NCBI GenBank assembly: GCA_028554795.2
Contig: CM068829.1
Location: forward strand, 133,690,579-133,754,578
Direction: 5' to 3'
Length of the DNA: 64,000 bases
Source: Sinohyriopsis cumingii
Lineage: Eukaryota > Mollusca > Bivalvia > Unionida > Unionidae
Of the stretch, positions 13,424-23,937 are shown one piece after another (the first letter of the stretch is position 1; every line of letters starts with the position of its first letter). Under the pieces are notes generated by a model. That model worked only from the letters and a program-made list of their open reading frames with translations. It had not been told where the DNA came from and searched no databases. A program made the translations under genes and the position numbers.

Positions 13424-13567
13424 GGGGTTCGTTACAAAGAAAATTAGGATTATTCGTCCATGAATCAAGCGATGGGAGTTCTAACCTGTGTTATACTGTT
13501 ACAGGTTAGAAAACACATACATTGATTAATGGACGGATACTCCTAAATTTTCTATGTAACGAACCCC
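13424..13567. repeat. MITE-like long hairpin
   Basis: The sequence starts GGGGTTCGTTACA and ends with the complement TGTAACGAACCCC. Imperfect complementarity runs for about 65 nt on each arm, with the best matches at the outer ends and at TTCTAACCTGT / ACAGGTTAGAA beside the loop. There is no coding content. It fits a non-autonomous foldback element; no target duplication was established. Confidence 0.7.
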
Positions 13568-13672
13568 GTATACTGGAATATGGAAATAAGCATGGAATAG
13601 AAACTAAGTGAAATGACAAACCAGCAAGAGGTAAATAAATTATTTAATAAATTAACAGTTCCTCTAAGTCAT

Positions 13673-13675
<3 letters not shown>

Positions 13676-13712
<37 letters not shown>

Positions 13713-13830
13713 GATGGCTTGACTAACATTAACACCATTCACAGGTCCAGAGACATCGTCATGTAACACAAGCGAAAGTCTCCAAATCTCGTATCTGCAT
13801 GGATGTTTGCCCATATCTAACTACGATAAT

Positions 13831-13865
<35 letters not shown>
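13676..13865. repeat. (CT)n and (GA)n microsatellites
   Basis: (CT)n at 13676-13710 and (GA)n at 13833-13865 are complementary and 120 bp apart, so they could pair as an imperfect hairpin. Confidence 0.9.
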
Positions 13866-13867
<2 letters not shown>

Positions 13868-14293
13868 AAGTTTATATTTATTAATTAATAATCGACTTTT
13901 ATAATATTATAATAGGTTTAAGAAACAACAACAAAGTCATAAAACACAATAACAGTGTGTATGCCTCGTAAACGACAAATTTAACATATAAGCCTAGTGT
14001 CGGCTATCTATTGCAACTATGTATCAGTTATATTACGAACACTGTAGATAGATCTCAAGTAAAGCGTAAACTTATCGTTATAATGAACCTGATTACTGTA
14101 GGTTACTTGATACAAGTTACGTTTTAATGTTTTCATCCAGCGCATTGTTATTCTCTATCACTCCAGAGTTGTCCTTATTTTGTCAATTAAACACGTGAGG
14201 GGAATAGAAGCACAATTTGATATACCAGTAGTATTGGTTTATCAATTTGATTTATACCAACACTTTAAATGCCATGTTATTTTTAATGTATGT

Positions 14294-15847
<1,554 letters not shown>

Positions 15848-15853
15848 TGTGTG
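15848..15853. repeat. Target-site duplication, left copy
   Basis: TGTGTG directly precedes the element terminus and is repeated at 34632-34637. A 6-bp duplication is the known size for Polinton integration. Confidence 0.85.
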
Positions 15854-16210
15854 AGTAGTGAAGTGGAGCGATTCAGGGACAATGGGACTTACCATTAAAA
15901 ACAGGGTCCCGGCACTTTGGGGACTATGTAAATTAAACATGGGGAAAACTGGCCCGGCACTTTGGGGACAATGGGAATTAACATGGGAATCTATTTTGGG
16001 TCAGTCTAGGGACAAGGGAAATTTAACATGGGAGAAAAAAGCAATTCTAGGGACAAGAGGAATTGAACATGGGATTTTTTTTTGTTTTTTTTTTTAAAAT
16101 AAAAAAAATAAATAAAAAAAAATAAAATAAAAATAAAAGAACGGGTAGGCAATTGAAAGTCTATCTCTTTTCGAGAGATTGGAGTGGCCCTGAAAAGGGC
16201 CTTTGGGTTT
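15854..16210. repeat. Left terminal inverted repeat (~357 bp)
   Basis: The outer ~220 bp match the complement of 34631-34410 with only a handful of substitutions. Then comes a variable A/T-rich block (16070-16140), then a conserved inner part that contains a histone-type stem-loop on the minus strand. Inside the outer part a ~45-bp motif (variants of GGGACAATGGGAATTAACAT) recurs four to five times between 15880 and 16075. Confidence 0.93.
16160..16207 (-). terminator. Histone-type 3' stem-loop, left TIR
   Basis: On the minus strand the stem-loop GGCCCTTTTCAGGGCC occupies 16201-16186. It is preceded by CCCAAA and followed by ACTCC, then by a purine-rich AAAAGAGATAG element. It starts 8 nt after the stop of the 79-aa minus-strand ORF. 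The metazoan histone 3' signal has the same 6-bp stem, four-base loop and downstream purine element, which are bound by SLBP and U7 snRNP. Confidence 0.75.
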
Positions 16211-16448
16211 ATGTTAATGTATCCATTAACATAAGGGGCACCGCATTGGTCTTCTTCTTGTCCTTAGGCTGGGTCTCACTGTAGGACCGTAAATCAGGAC
16301 TCTTTTGAGGCATCCTTGTCTTTCTACGTATCCACAGACTGGTGTCTGTCCTGTGGACAACTGTCCAGTTGGATCGGACATACATGGGTATGTCCGTCCG
16401 GAACATCATTGAAGACACAAGCGTAGAAGATTGCACATCGGTCCACAT
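16209..16448 (-). CDS. Small terminal ORF of unknown function (79 aa)
   Basis: I do not recognise a family. The protein is polar with several Thr, Ser, Arg and Lys residues and no clear membrane segment. The case for a real gene rests on context. It begins with ATG, and a TATA element (CTATAAATAAG on the minus strand, about 16503-16493) lies about 50 nt upstream. It shares a CCAAT-containing divergent promoter region with the gene at 16668. Its stop codon lies 8 nt before the histone-type stem-loop in the left TIR. It mirrors the small stem-loop genes at the right end. It could still be a chance frame. Confidence 0.5.
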   Translation of the reverse strand: MWTDVQSSTLVSSMMFRTDIPMYVRSNWTVVHRTDTSLWIRRKTRMPQKSPDLRSYSETQPKDKKKTNAVPLMLMDTLT

Positions 16449-16489
16449 CTTGAGGCGCCGAGAACAGGTGGATCAATGCAGTGAACTGC

Positions 16490-16645
16490 GCTTATTTATA
16501 GGTAGAGGTAGGATTGAAACGGATTGAGTCTGTTGACCAATCCAAACACGCGTTACAAAATTCAGTCAGCCCGCATCCAATCCGAAGAGAGCAGTCTGTG
16601 ACGTCACGTGGTCTATATAGATTCGCTAACGCCTGTGTGCAGTCA
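16490..16645. promoter_or_regulatory. Divergent promoter with CCAAT, CRE/E-box and two TATA elements
   Basis: Going rightward there are CCAAT boxes near 16537 and 16576, a composite CRE/E-box TGACGTCACGTG at 16599-16610, and a TATA element TCTATATAG at 16612-16620. The ATG follows at 16668. Going leftward, CTATAAATAAG serves the 79-aa ORF. CCAAT plus TATA is also a common arrangement in replication-dependent histone promoters (established knowledge); the link here is inference. Confidence 0.6.
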
Positions 16646-16667
16646 ATCTATGCGACAGTGATTCAAC

Positions 16668-17216
16668 ATGACGGAAACTCAGAAAACGATCCATTGGGGT
16701 GCACCAGCAGTGGAGACCGCCCAAGGGAACCCGGACTTACTTTCAGAAGAGGTAAATTGGGATTTTGTGGATTTTCTTACCTCGCAAGAATTTGTTCCGG
16801 AACCTTCGTCACCTTCATTACCGCAAGTGGAGAAGTTTAGACAGAGACAGAAAGAAGAATTGGAGAAATGTATACAGCGGCAAAAGGAAGCAGAACAAGC
16901 TTTTCTCCTACAGCAACAGCAACAAGAAGAAGAGATAAGAAAAAAACAACAAGAAGAAGCAGCAAAGAAACAAGAGGGTGAAAGTCAAATTGTCACGGTA
17001 CTGTTGGACATTTTAGCGGAGTTAAGAAGTCTGACACAAATGTATCAGACTTCTTTATCACGACCGAAGAGAATTCGACCTTCCCGAGCTAAACACCCCA
17101 ACCCTGTGACTAAGCCTACCGTACCACCCTTAGTGATTTCAACCAAATCATCATCATCATCAGAAGTAGGCCTCGGCCGTGGCAAAGGCTTAAGTCAGCT
17201 AAAGTTGATTGCTTAA
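16668..17216 (+). CDS. Gln/Glu-rich coiled-coil accessory protein (182 aa)
   Basis: Family not recognised. The N-terminal ~50 residues are acidic with aromatic residues (WDFVDFL). Residues ~60-105 form a strongly charged coiled coil rich in Gln, Glu and Lys (FRQRQKEELEK, a Gln run, then EEEIRKKQQEEAAKK). A leucine-rich helix follows (VTVLLDILAELRSL), then a basic Pro/Ser tail ending in a Gly-rich stretch. The start at 16668 is the first ATG downstream of TATA (16612). A longer overlapping frame at 16514 lacks a promoter and is a shadow. The TAA lies 23 nt before a perfect histone-type stem-loop. A regulatory or DNA-associated early protein is possible but unproven. Confidence 0.8.
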   Translation: MTETQKTIHWGAPAVETAQGNPDLLSEEVNWDFVDFLTSQEFVPEPSSPSLPQVEKFRQRQKEELEKCIQRQKEAEQAFLLQQQQQEEEIRKKQQEEAAKKQEGESQIVTVLLDILAELRSLTQMYQTSLSRPKRIRPSRAKHPNPVTKPTVPPLVISTKSSSSSEVGLGRGKGLSQLKLIA

Positions 17217-17238
17217 ACTCACCCCTACACCAAAAATA

Positions 17239-17279
17239 GGCCCTTTTCAGGGCCACCCACGTCTCTCGAAAAGAGATAC
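17239..17279 (+). terminator. Histone-type 3' stem-loop after the coiled-coil gene
   Basis: GGCCCTTTTCAGGGCC at 17239-17254 is followed directly by ACCCAC, then by TCTCTCGAAAAGAGATA about 8 nt downstream. The stem has six perfect pairs with a TTTC loop. This is essentially the textbook histone signal, with a candidate U7-binding purine tract (GAAAAGAGA). Confidence 0.85.
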
Positions 17280-17491
17280 ACTTTCAATCGCCAATAATTC
17301 AAAAAAAAAACCATTTTACCCCTATAGTACGTGTATATGAGTGCGTGAGCGTAGCTTCTTATTTAAAATCAAAACTCAAAGACACTTACCTTTTTTGTAC
17401 CTAATTTATTCTTTTATAAATAGTTACAATCCAATTCACAATTCACAACAGAGCACTTTAAAAAGTACATTCACTTCTTCTGTCTGACTGT
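17280..17491. other. Intergenic; poly(A) signal for the minus-strand gene
   Basis: An AATAAA on the minus strand (17410-17405) lies about 85 nt beyond the stop of the zinc-knuckle gene and is a plausible polyadenylation signal. The rest shows nothing. Confidence 0.5.
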
Positions 17492-17917
17492 TTATTCTCT
17501 CTGTTTTTTAAATTTCTTCGCCGTCATAGTCTTTTCCTCCTCTTCCTCCTCACTTTCTTCCCTTCTTCTTTTCTTCTCCTGTTTCTTTTTCTTCACCTGT
17601 CTGCTATCTTCCTCTGAAGAATCCCTCTCTTCTTCTGACTCCTCTTGTTTCTTTTTTGGGCAATCTGGAGACCAATGTCCTTTTTCTTGACAATAATAAC
17701 AGGTATCTTGACTTTTGTCTCTTTTAACCCCTGTTTTTCTTTTTTGACGCTCTGGACACTCTGAAGACCAATGCCCTTTCTTTTGACAGATATAGCAAGT
17801 ATCTTCACTTTTATCTCGAAAAGAAGGAAAGTAGTCCGAAGGCTGGTCTGAAGAAAATTTTCTAATGACCCCTCGCAAAGCTCTGATGAAACGTTCGATT
17901 TGGTTTGTCTCTTCCAT
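17492..17917 (-). CDS. Double CCHC zinc-knuckle protein (141 aa)
   Basis: Two Gag/CNBP-type zinc knuckles of the form CX2CX4HX4C are plain: CYICQKKGHWSSEC at residues ~44-57 and CYYCQEKGHWSPDC at ~72-85, with basic linkers. Such knuckles bind single-stranded nucleic acid. The C-terminal ~55 residues alternate acidic runs with Lys/Arg runs and look nuclear. I chose the ATG at 17917: the frame extends to 17965 only through a GTG, and a TATA-like ACATAAAAGGG on the minus strand lies ~57 nt upstream of 17917. It is divergent from the polymerase gene, sharing a ~130-bp promoter region. Unlike the terminal genes it has an AATAAA downstream and no stem-loop. Confidence 0.85.
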   Translation of the reverse strand: MEETNQIERFIRALRGVIRKFSSDQPSDYFPSFRDKSEDTCYICQKKGHWSSECPERQKRKTGVKRDKSQDTCYYCQEKGHWSPDCPKKKQEESEEERDSSEEDSRQVKKKKQEKKRRREESEEEEEEKTMTAKKFKKQRE

Positions 17918-17969
17918 CGTTGTGCTCGGTTTGAGAGTGAAATGAATAGTGAAAGGACAAGACACACAC

Positions 17970-18010
17970 CCTTTTATGTAAGCTGGTCTGCCATGACTAT
18001 AAATTAGTCT
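17970..18010. promoter_or_regulatory. Back-to-back TATA elements for the zinc-knuckle and PolB genes
   Basis: ACATAAAAGGG on the minus strand (about 17980-17970) and CTATAAATT on the plus strand (17998-18006) sit ~20 bp apart. Each is ~50-57 nt from its own ATG. Confidence 0.6.
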
Positions 18011-18051
18011 ATGGTGTTTAAACTTGAGTCATTTGACGTTTTGCACTCAAG

Positions 18052-21000
18052 ATGAAACGATCCAATTCATTTGAGAAGAAAGAAGAAGAAAGTAAGAGGT
18101 AGAAACGTGATCTATCGCCTCGTACCAGGGCTGAAGTCTTGTCACAAATTCATGCCAGTGATTTTAAAGAGGACATGAGTGAACCAGAATCCAAACCCTC
18201 TAAACAAAGTTCGCCACCCTTAGTCAACCCTGAAAAATACTATTCCGTTCGAGAGACCGAAAAGCGCTCCTCTAGAAAATTTAGAACCACGGCTTACAAA
18301 TACACGGTGAAGTTTAAAGATTTTAAGTCCGAAGTACCGTTAGAGAATGCAGAAGGGTTCATCACTGGGGTGTGGGATTCTTTGCTCACCACAATCAAGC
18401 GACAATATTCAACCCAAAGAAGACGATCGCTTGAGACTCTCCATACAACACGACGGTTTGAAATCCCCTGTTTGGATCGAGTTTAGCACCCCTGCAGAAT
18501 TGACCGCTTCCAAAGTCATGGACAAGATTCAACACGTGCAACAAACCAATGACCAGTTTGACATCACCGATGGAAAAGCCACACTCGACATGACCAACGT
18601 CTCTCCTCCTCAAGGGACCGGACAACGCAATAAGGTGTTATTGGTGAACGACCTTCGCAGCACCAAAAAGAGTCTCGTCATAATTCACAATTCTCAAAAC
18701 CAGATGTGTTTAGCCCGAGCCATCGTGGTGGGACGAACCTATGCCGACAAGAACGACACGGCTGAATGGAAAAGAGACTGGGAGAACATTCGAAAATCGA
18801 ACCGAGCCAAACAACGAAGTGAAGCAGAACTCCTGTTGCAACAAGCCGGCCTGTCCAAAGACACACCCTGCGGCATTCCTGAAATGCAAAAATTGCAAGA
18901 TGTCCTAGCTCCATTCTACACCTTGAAAGTGCACCCTCAAGAAGTGCGCGGACCTCTGTTGTTTCGAGGGAAAGACTTTAAGGATGGAAAATACATTAAT
19001 GTCTATTATCACGATGACCATTTCGATACCATTACCAGTATCACTGCATTCCTGGGATACAGTTATTACTGTGAGAAATGTGACTATGGCTATAAAAATC
19101 GACAGCAACACAAACATTGCGGATCGAAATGCTCAGGATGTTTAGCCTCTCCACCCTGTCTGAGCGAAGGGCAAAAACCATTGCATTGTCCTGCTTGTCT
19201 GCGCACGTTTGTCAGCCCTGCCTGTTACCAACAACATCTGAAGACGCAAGGTTCACAGCAGAAATGTGCTTGTCAACTCCTGAGATTGTGCCCTACGTGT
19301 GGACAAGGCATACGTACCAATAATGCCAAGGCACACGTATGTTCAGGAAAGAAAAAATGTCACATTTGTCACCACATCGTGGACTTGGAACACCAATGCT
19401 ACGTGCAAATATACCAACCCCCACCAGAGAAAGAGGATGGACACAAGAAGAAAGGCAATTTCATCTTTTTCGATTTCGAATGCATGCAAGAGACCGGTAT
19501 TCACATTCCTAATTTCTGCGTGGCTCATCGAGCGTGCGAGAAGTGTATTCAAGAACCTATCTTCAGTCATTACCCTCACTGCAGCAAGATTCCCGGAGGG
19601 CGTGAAAAAATCTTTCGGGGACCGAACACGCTGGCCGATTTTGCCCAATGGGTCTTAGACCCCATCGACAAGACGTGGAGCCAAGAGGACATCGAACGTT
19701 ACGGAGATTGTCATTGTCATGCCACAGTGATGGCTCACAATTTCTCCTAATACGATGGACAGTTTCTTTTGAGATACTATACGGAACAAGGCACCGAACG
19801 TCCTAAAGTCACTTTGAACGGAGCCAAAATCATTTTCATGCAAGTGGGACAAGTGCAGTTTAAAGATTCGATGAGTTACTTAGCCATGCCTTTGAGTCGA
19901 ATGCCTAAAACATTTGGAATGACAGAAATGGCTAAAGGGTACTTTCCACACTTTTTCAATACGGAAGCCAATCAACACGCCGTTCTACCCCATTTACCTG
20001 AGGCTCACTATTACGACCCTGACAACATGCGTACCGAACAACGAGAAGCTTTCTACGCTTGGTACCAGGCTCACGCCTCGGACCCTTTCGGCTTTCAGGA
20101 AGAAATGTTAAAGTATTGTCGTTCCGACGTGGACATTTTACGACGTTGCTGTGGAAAATTTCGAGAACTTTTCATGGAACACGGAGGGGTCTATCCTTTG
20201 AAAGAAGCTTGCACCATTGGCAAAGCGTGTTCCTTAGTGTACCGGCAACGATTCATGCCTGAAAACACCGTGGCTGTCATCAGTCCCCAAACGACCAACT
20301 ATGTCAAACGTCAATACTCGGTCAAAGCCCTACGCTGGTTACATTACCTGTGCGACAAGGAGGACAAATGCATTCAGCATGCCCAAAACGGAGGAGGCGA
20401 AAAGACCATCGAACGCAATCGGTCGATGGCTGGGACTTAGAGAACCCCAAGATCATGTACGAGTTTAACGGTTGCTTATTTCACGGATGTCCCGTCTGTT
20501 ACCCTGACCGTGGCACTAAAAATCAGTTTTTACAACGAATCATGGAAGACTTGTACCAGGCCACTTGTCAGCGACGCCTAAAGTTAGAACAGGAAGGATA
20601 CCAAGTGGTGGAAATGTGGGAACACGAGTACGATCACCGTTTGAAAACCGATCCCGAGTTTAAACGCCTCGTGGAAAGTTACCAGTTCATGGACCCGCTG
20701 AACCCGAGAGATAGTTTGTACGGAGGAAGGACCAATGCCACCTGTTTGCTGTACCAAGCCGACGAAGAGAAAGGAGAAGAAATCAAATACTTGGACGTGT
20801 GTTCGCTGTATCCCTACGTGTGCAAATATTGTCGCTTTCCTGCAGGGCACCCACAATTGTTAACGGAACACATCGACCTGAAAAACATTCGACAATACGA
20901 AGGCTTGATCAAGTGCAAAGTTTTGCCTCCCACGGACTTGTACCATCCCGTCTTACCTCACCATTGCCAAGGCAAACTGATGTTTCCTTTGTGCCGTACT

Positions 21001-22111
21001 TGTGCCGAAACGTGCAACCAAGACCAACCTTGTCAGCACACCCAGGAAGAACGGGTCTTGACGGGAACCTGGGTCAGCGTGGGATTGTTCAAAGCTCTGG
21101 ACATGGGATACCGACTGTTAGAAGTGTACGAAATTTGCCACTTTCCTAAGACACAACAATACCACAAGGGTGACCCTACTCAGAAAGGCATTTTCGCCGA
21201 CTACGTGGAAACTGAAACAAGAAGCCAGCGGCTATCCTTCCTGGTGTCACACTCCCGAAGACCAAATACAATTCAAAGAGAAATACTACGACCAAGAAGG
21301 CATCACTTTAGACCACATCGAGAAAAACGAAGGCAGGCGATCGTTTGCCAAAGTGATGTTAAATTGCTTGTGGGGTAAAATGGCACAACGACCGTGTTTA
21401 CCCAAGACGGAATATTTGACACAACCTTCCTGCTACTTCCAGATGATTCACGACAAAACCAAATACATGAAACACGTGGACGTCGTTCGAGAGGATTTGA
21501 TCTTGGTCAATTACGAAGAAGATCTGGACTTTGTACAAGACGACCCTTTTGGAAATGTCATCATTGCGGCTTACGTGACAGCTCATGCTCGCTTAAAATT
21601 GTACGAATCTTTAGAACTGTTAGGGGAACGCGTCCTGTACTTTGACACGGACAGCTGCATTTACATCCATCACCCGAGTTAACAGCACCCTGACATCGAA
21701 GGAGACCGTTTAGGAGCCTGGACAGACGAGCATCCCGACGACAAGATTCTAAGTTTCGTCAGTGGCGGTCCAAAATATTACGGCTACGAATACCGTGACC
21801 CACAAAGAGAAGTGCATACGAAGTGTAAAGTGAAAGGATTGACTCTGAATTATCGTACCAGTCGTGTGGTCAACTTTGGGGTATTGAAAGAAGCCTTGCA
21901 ATCTGGAGAGGATGAACACTTTAAAGTGACCACCTATCAACCAAACAAGATTGTACGTTTACCCACTCACCACATCGTCAGTCGACCCTTGGAAAAAGTC
22001 TACCAAATCGTGTACCAGAACCGAGTGCGACTTCCCAATCATTTCACCTTACCGTATGGACACGTCGGTATTGGTATGTATATAAAAAGGAAACCTAGGC
22101 AAGATCGATAG
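18052..22111 (+). pseudogene. PolB: Protein-primed DNA polymerase B, broken
   Basis: This is the replicative polymerase of the element. After a Lys-rich leader comes a Cys/His-rich zinc-binding region (about 19070-19400), then the 3'-5' exonuclease motifs: FFDFECMQE (ExoI), MAHNFS..YDGQF (ExoII) and YCRSDVDIL (ExoIII). The polymerase motifs follow: DVCSLYPYV (motif A), KVMLNCLWGKM (motif B) and YFDTDSCIY (motif C, catalytic DTD). I place the start at ATG 18052, ~50 nt after TATAAA. In-frame stops lie at 18100 (TAG), 19748 (TAA, inside ExoII) and 21680 (TAA, just after motif C). Frameshifts fall near 18405, 20410 and 21210. Catalytic residues survive, but the gene cannot give a full product. 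The end at 22111 overlaps the next promoter (TATATAAAAAGG, about 22077). Confidence 0.93.
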
Positions 22112-22143
22112 TTCGTTGTGACTACCAAGACCTAGCGAACAAG

Positions 22144-22779
22144 ATGAATACTTTCAGAGAAACACAAAACAAGTTTAGAAAGGCACAATTCAAGTTTGGG
22201 GCTTCTGAAGTGGAATGCGATTGTGAGCCTTGCGATGGGAACGATGCTGTACGCTGTGACCTTAGCGATGCAGTAAAGCATCATGGGAACTTTGTTCTCA
22301 CTACCCCTATCATGGAAAGTGATGCTGTGTGTGTCAAACCTGAGGGATGCGAAAGCGATGCCTCTCGTCCTCTTGGACATTTTACTGGGTTTCGTTTTAA
22401 AGGTGGATGTTCACCTTCACGTCTACCTCCCTACGGATGTCATCTAGCCCTGAGCAAACTCCTGTCCATGTCACCCAGCCCTCATCGAAACGAACCTGTG
22501 AAAGACGAATATTCGTTTCCTGTGCGTTTGTCGGAATACTGCGACTTTGAAAATCGTCTTCAATCGTTCAAAGGAAAATGGTCTAAGTATCTGGGGGGAC
22601 CGACCCCCGAAGAATTAGCCAGAGCCGGATTGTTCTACTTGGGCGAAGGAGATAAAGTCAAGTGCTTCAGTTGCGGTGTGTCACTTCACCACTGGGAACT
22701 GCAAGATTCGGCCTACGTTGAACATGCTGGATGGTCACCGAATTGTCATTACTTAGCCTTAGTGGGACCGACACATTGA
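22144..22779 (+). CDS. BIR-domain (inhibitor-of-apoptosis-like) protein (211 aa)
   Basis: The C-terminal ~70 residues form a baculoviral IAP repeat. It has an upstream GPTPEELARAGLFY helix, then zinc ligands in the canonical CX2CX16HX6C spacing (CFSCGV ... EHAGWSPNC), with the conserved Trp and Asp between them (HHWELQD). In IAPs this fold binds caspases or IAP-antagonist peptides. There is one BIR and no RING. The N-terminal ~130 residues have scattered Cys and Asp and no fold I know. The reading frame is intact, and it starts ~60 nt after a TATA element at 22077. An anti-apoptotic role is inferred from the fold. Confidence 0.88.
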   Translation: MNTFRETQNKFRKAQFKFGASEVECDCEPCDGNDAVRCDLSDAVKHHGNFVLTTPIMESDAVCVKPEGCESDASRPLGHFTGFRFKGGCSPSRLPPYGCHLALSKLLSMSPSPHRNEPVKDEYSFPVRLSEYCDFENRLQSFKGKWSKYLGGPTPEELARAGLFYLGEGDKVKCFSCGVSLHHWELQDSAYVEHAGWSPNCHYLALVGPTH

Positions 22780-22801
22780 AGTAACTTACCATAATCTGTT
22801 T

Positions 22802-23242
22802 ATGGATACTTTACAAGAGAACATTCGCACTTTGCCTGTGGAGTTGAGAGAAAGGATTTACCGAGAGCTGGTCAAAATACAAGTGAAACGTAAAGAACAA
22901 TTGCATCCGTTACGTCACCGGTGTTTGAACCACTGGTACCTGAATGCTATACAAGGACTGATTCAGTTGCAAGTGTTCCATTGGACAGACATTGATCAAC
23001 GATCACCTAGTTTTAAAAAGGATTGGTTTGCTATTGATGATTCTATCTACTACATTGTAAACTTACTGCATCGAATTCCAGAGGAAGAGTTAACGAATTA
23101 ACAACATCTTGTACAGAATGTCAACTTAGTGAAAGAGGAAACTTCTGAACGAATTGTAATGTGTAAATTAGTAACTAGACGATTTAAATTCGACACTGAA
23201 GTAAAACCATGTCTGTGTCAGACAAAAGAGGATTTAGCATGA
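22802..23242 (+). pseudogene. First copy of a duplicated gene of unknown function
   Basis: The N-terminus (MDTLQENIRTLPVELRER) and the next ~45 residues are nearly the same as in the following gene at 23250. The frame has a TAA at 23099. Beyond it the same frame continues to TGA at 23240 with clear similarity to the rest of the paralogue (for example QHLVQNV against QHILRGI, and RRFKF against ARFRF), so the TAA interrupts the gene. The protein is helical and basic with the motif LPVELRERIYREL, loosely like an F-box start. I do not recognise the family. Confidence 0.7.
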
Positions 23243-23249
23243 CCTATTC

Positions 23250-23741
23250 ATGGATACTTTACAAGAGAACATTCGTGCTTTGCCTGTGGCGTTGAGAGAA
23301 CGCATTTACCGAGAGCTGGTCAAAATACAAGTCAAACATAAAGAACAGTTGCATCCGTTACGTCACCAGATCCTTAACCACTGGTACCTGAATGGTATAA
23401 GAGGACTGATTCGTCAGAAATTGTTTCAGTGGTCAGACCTTGTTGAACACTTTCAGTTAGTGAATGAACTAAACGTTCGTAATTTTGGTTACTTCGAGAT
23501 TCATCTAGTGCAACGTATTGAGGAAGACGGGTTCAAGGATTACCAACATATTTTACGTGGAATCTGCGTAGCGGAAGACGAAACACCTAGACAAACTCTG
23601 ACGTTTCGGTTACAGTATGCAAGATTTAGATTCCCTACTGGAGAACGAAGATGTCTAGTTAGAAAGTACCTTTATTGCTTCCGAAACAAAGAGACTATAA
23701 AATCAGGAATCCATGCCACGGCTTATGTCACATGTAATTGA
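23250..23741 (+). CDS. Second copy of the duplicated gene (163 aa)
   Basis: Intact paralogue of the gene at 22802. Residues 1-55 are ~85% identical to it by eye and the rest is more diverged. It contains HWYLNGIRGLI and a basic C-terminal half with several Arg-Phe pairs (ARFRF). The start ATG at 23250 lies 8 nt after the TGA of the first copy, so the two are direct tandem duplicates. Its 3' end overlaps the next ORF in another frame, with a TATA element (ACTATAAAATC, about 23694) inside it. Family unknown; the LP..LRERIY start loosely recalls F-box or SOCS-box starts, which is speculation. Confidence 0.75.
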   Translation: MDTLQENIRALPVALRERIYRELVKIQVKHKEQLHPLRHQILNHWYLNGIRGLIRQKLFQWSDLVEHFQLVNELNVRNFGYFEIHLVQRIEEDGFKDYQHILRGICVAEDETPRQTLTFRLQYARFRFPTGERRCLVRKYLYCFRNKETIKSGIHATAYVTCN

Positions 23742-23937
23742 ACAGATTCCGTGGAAGGAACTCAATGACCATATTCAAACCGTGGATCATTGCCATCGAT
23801 TATTACAAAAACTGTATCCATTCAATTTGGGTCGACAAGTGGTGTGTGTCTTAGTGACTTGTTTTCTGGGATTTCGTTTACCAGCCGATTCCTTGTGGAC
23901 TCTTTACGAACAGTACTTACCACCCCAATGGCCTTAA
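23713..23937 (+). CDS. Small ORF of unknown function, overlaps next gene (74 aa)
   Basis: The ATG comes shortly after TATAAAA at about 23696, so translation might begin at this ATG or at the Met five residues on. The protein is helical and hydrophobic, with FNLGRQVVCVLVTCFLGF in the middle and YEQYLPPQWP at the end. The NLGR segment faintly resembles the BH1 motif of Bcl-2 proteins (NWGR), but this is not enough for a call. Its end overlaps the ATG of the next ORF (23928) by 10 bases, a compact arrangement typical of viruses. Confidence 0.5.
   Translation: MPRLMSHVIEQIPWKELNDHIQTVDHCHRLLQKLYPFNLGRQVVCVLVTCFLGFRLPADSLWTLYEQYLPPQWP

Noticed and set aside
16514..16840. 108-aa frame overlapping the coiled-coil gene
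   Set aside because: It starts upstream of the TATA element and ends inside the better supported frame.
20584..20856. Minus-strand open frames across the PolB gene (also at 18395, 18678, 19343, 21749)
   Set aside because: Shadows of a coding region on the other strand with no motif.
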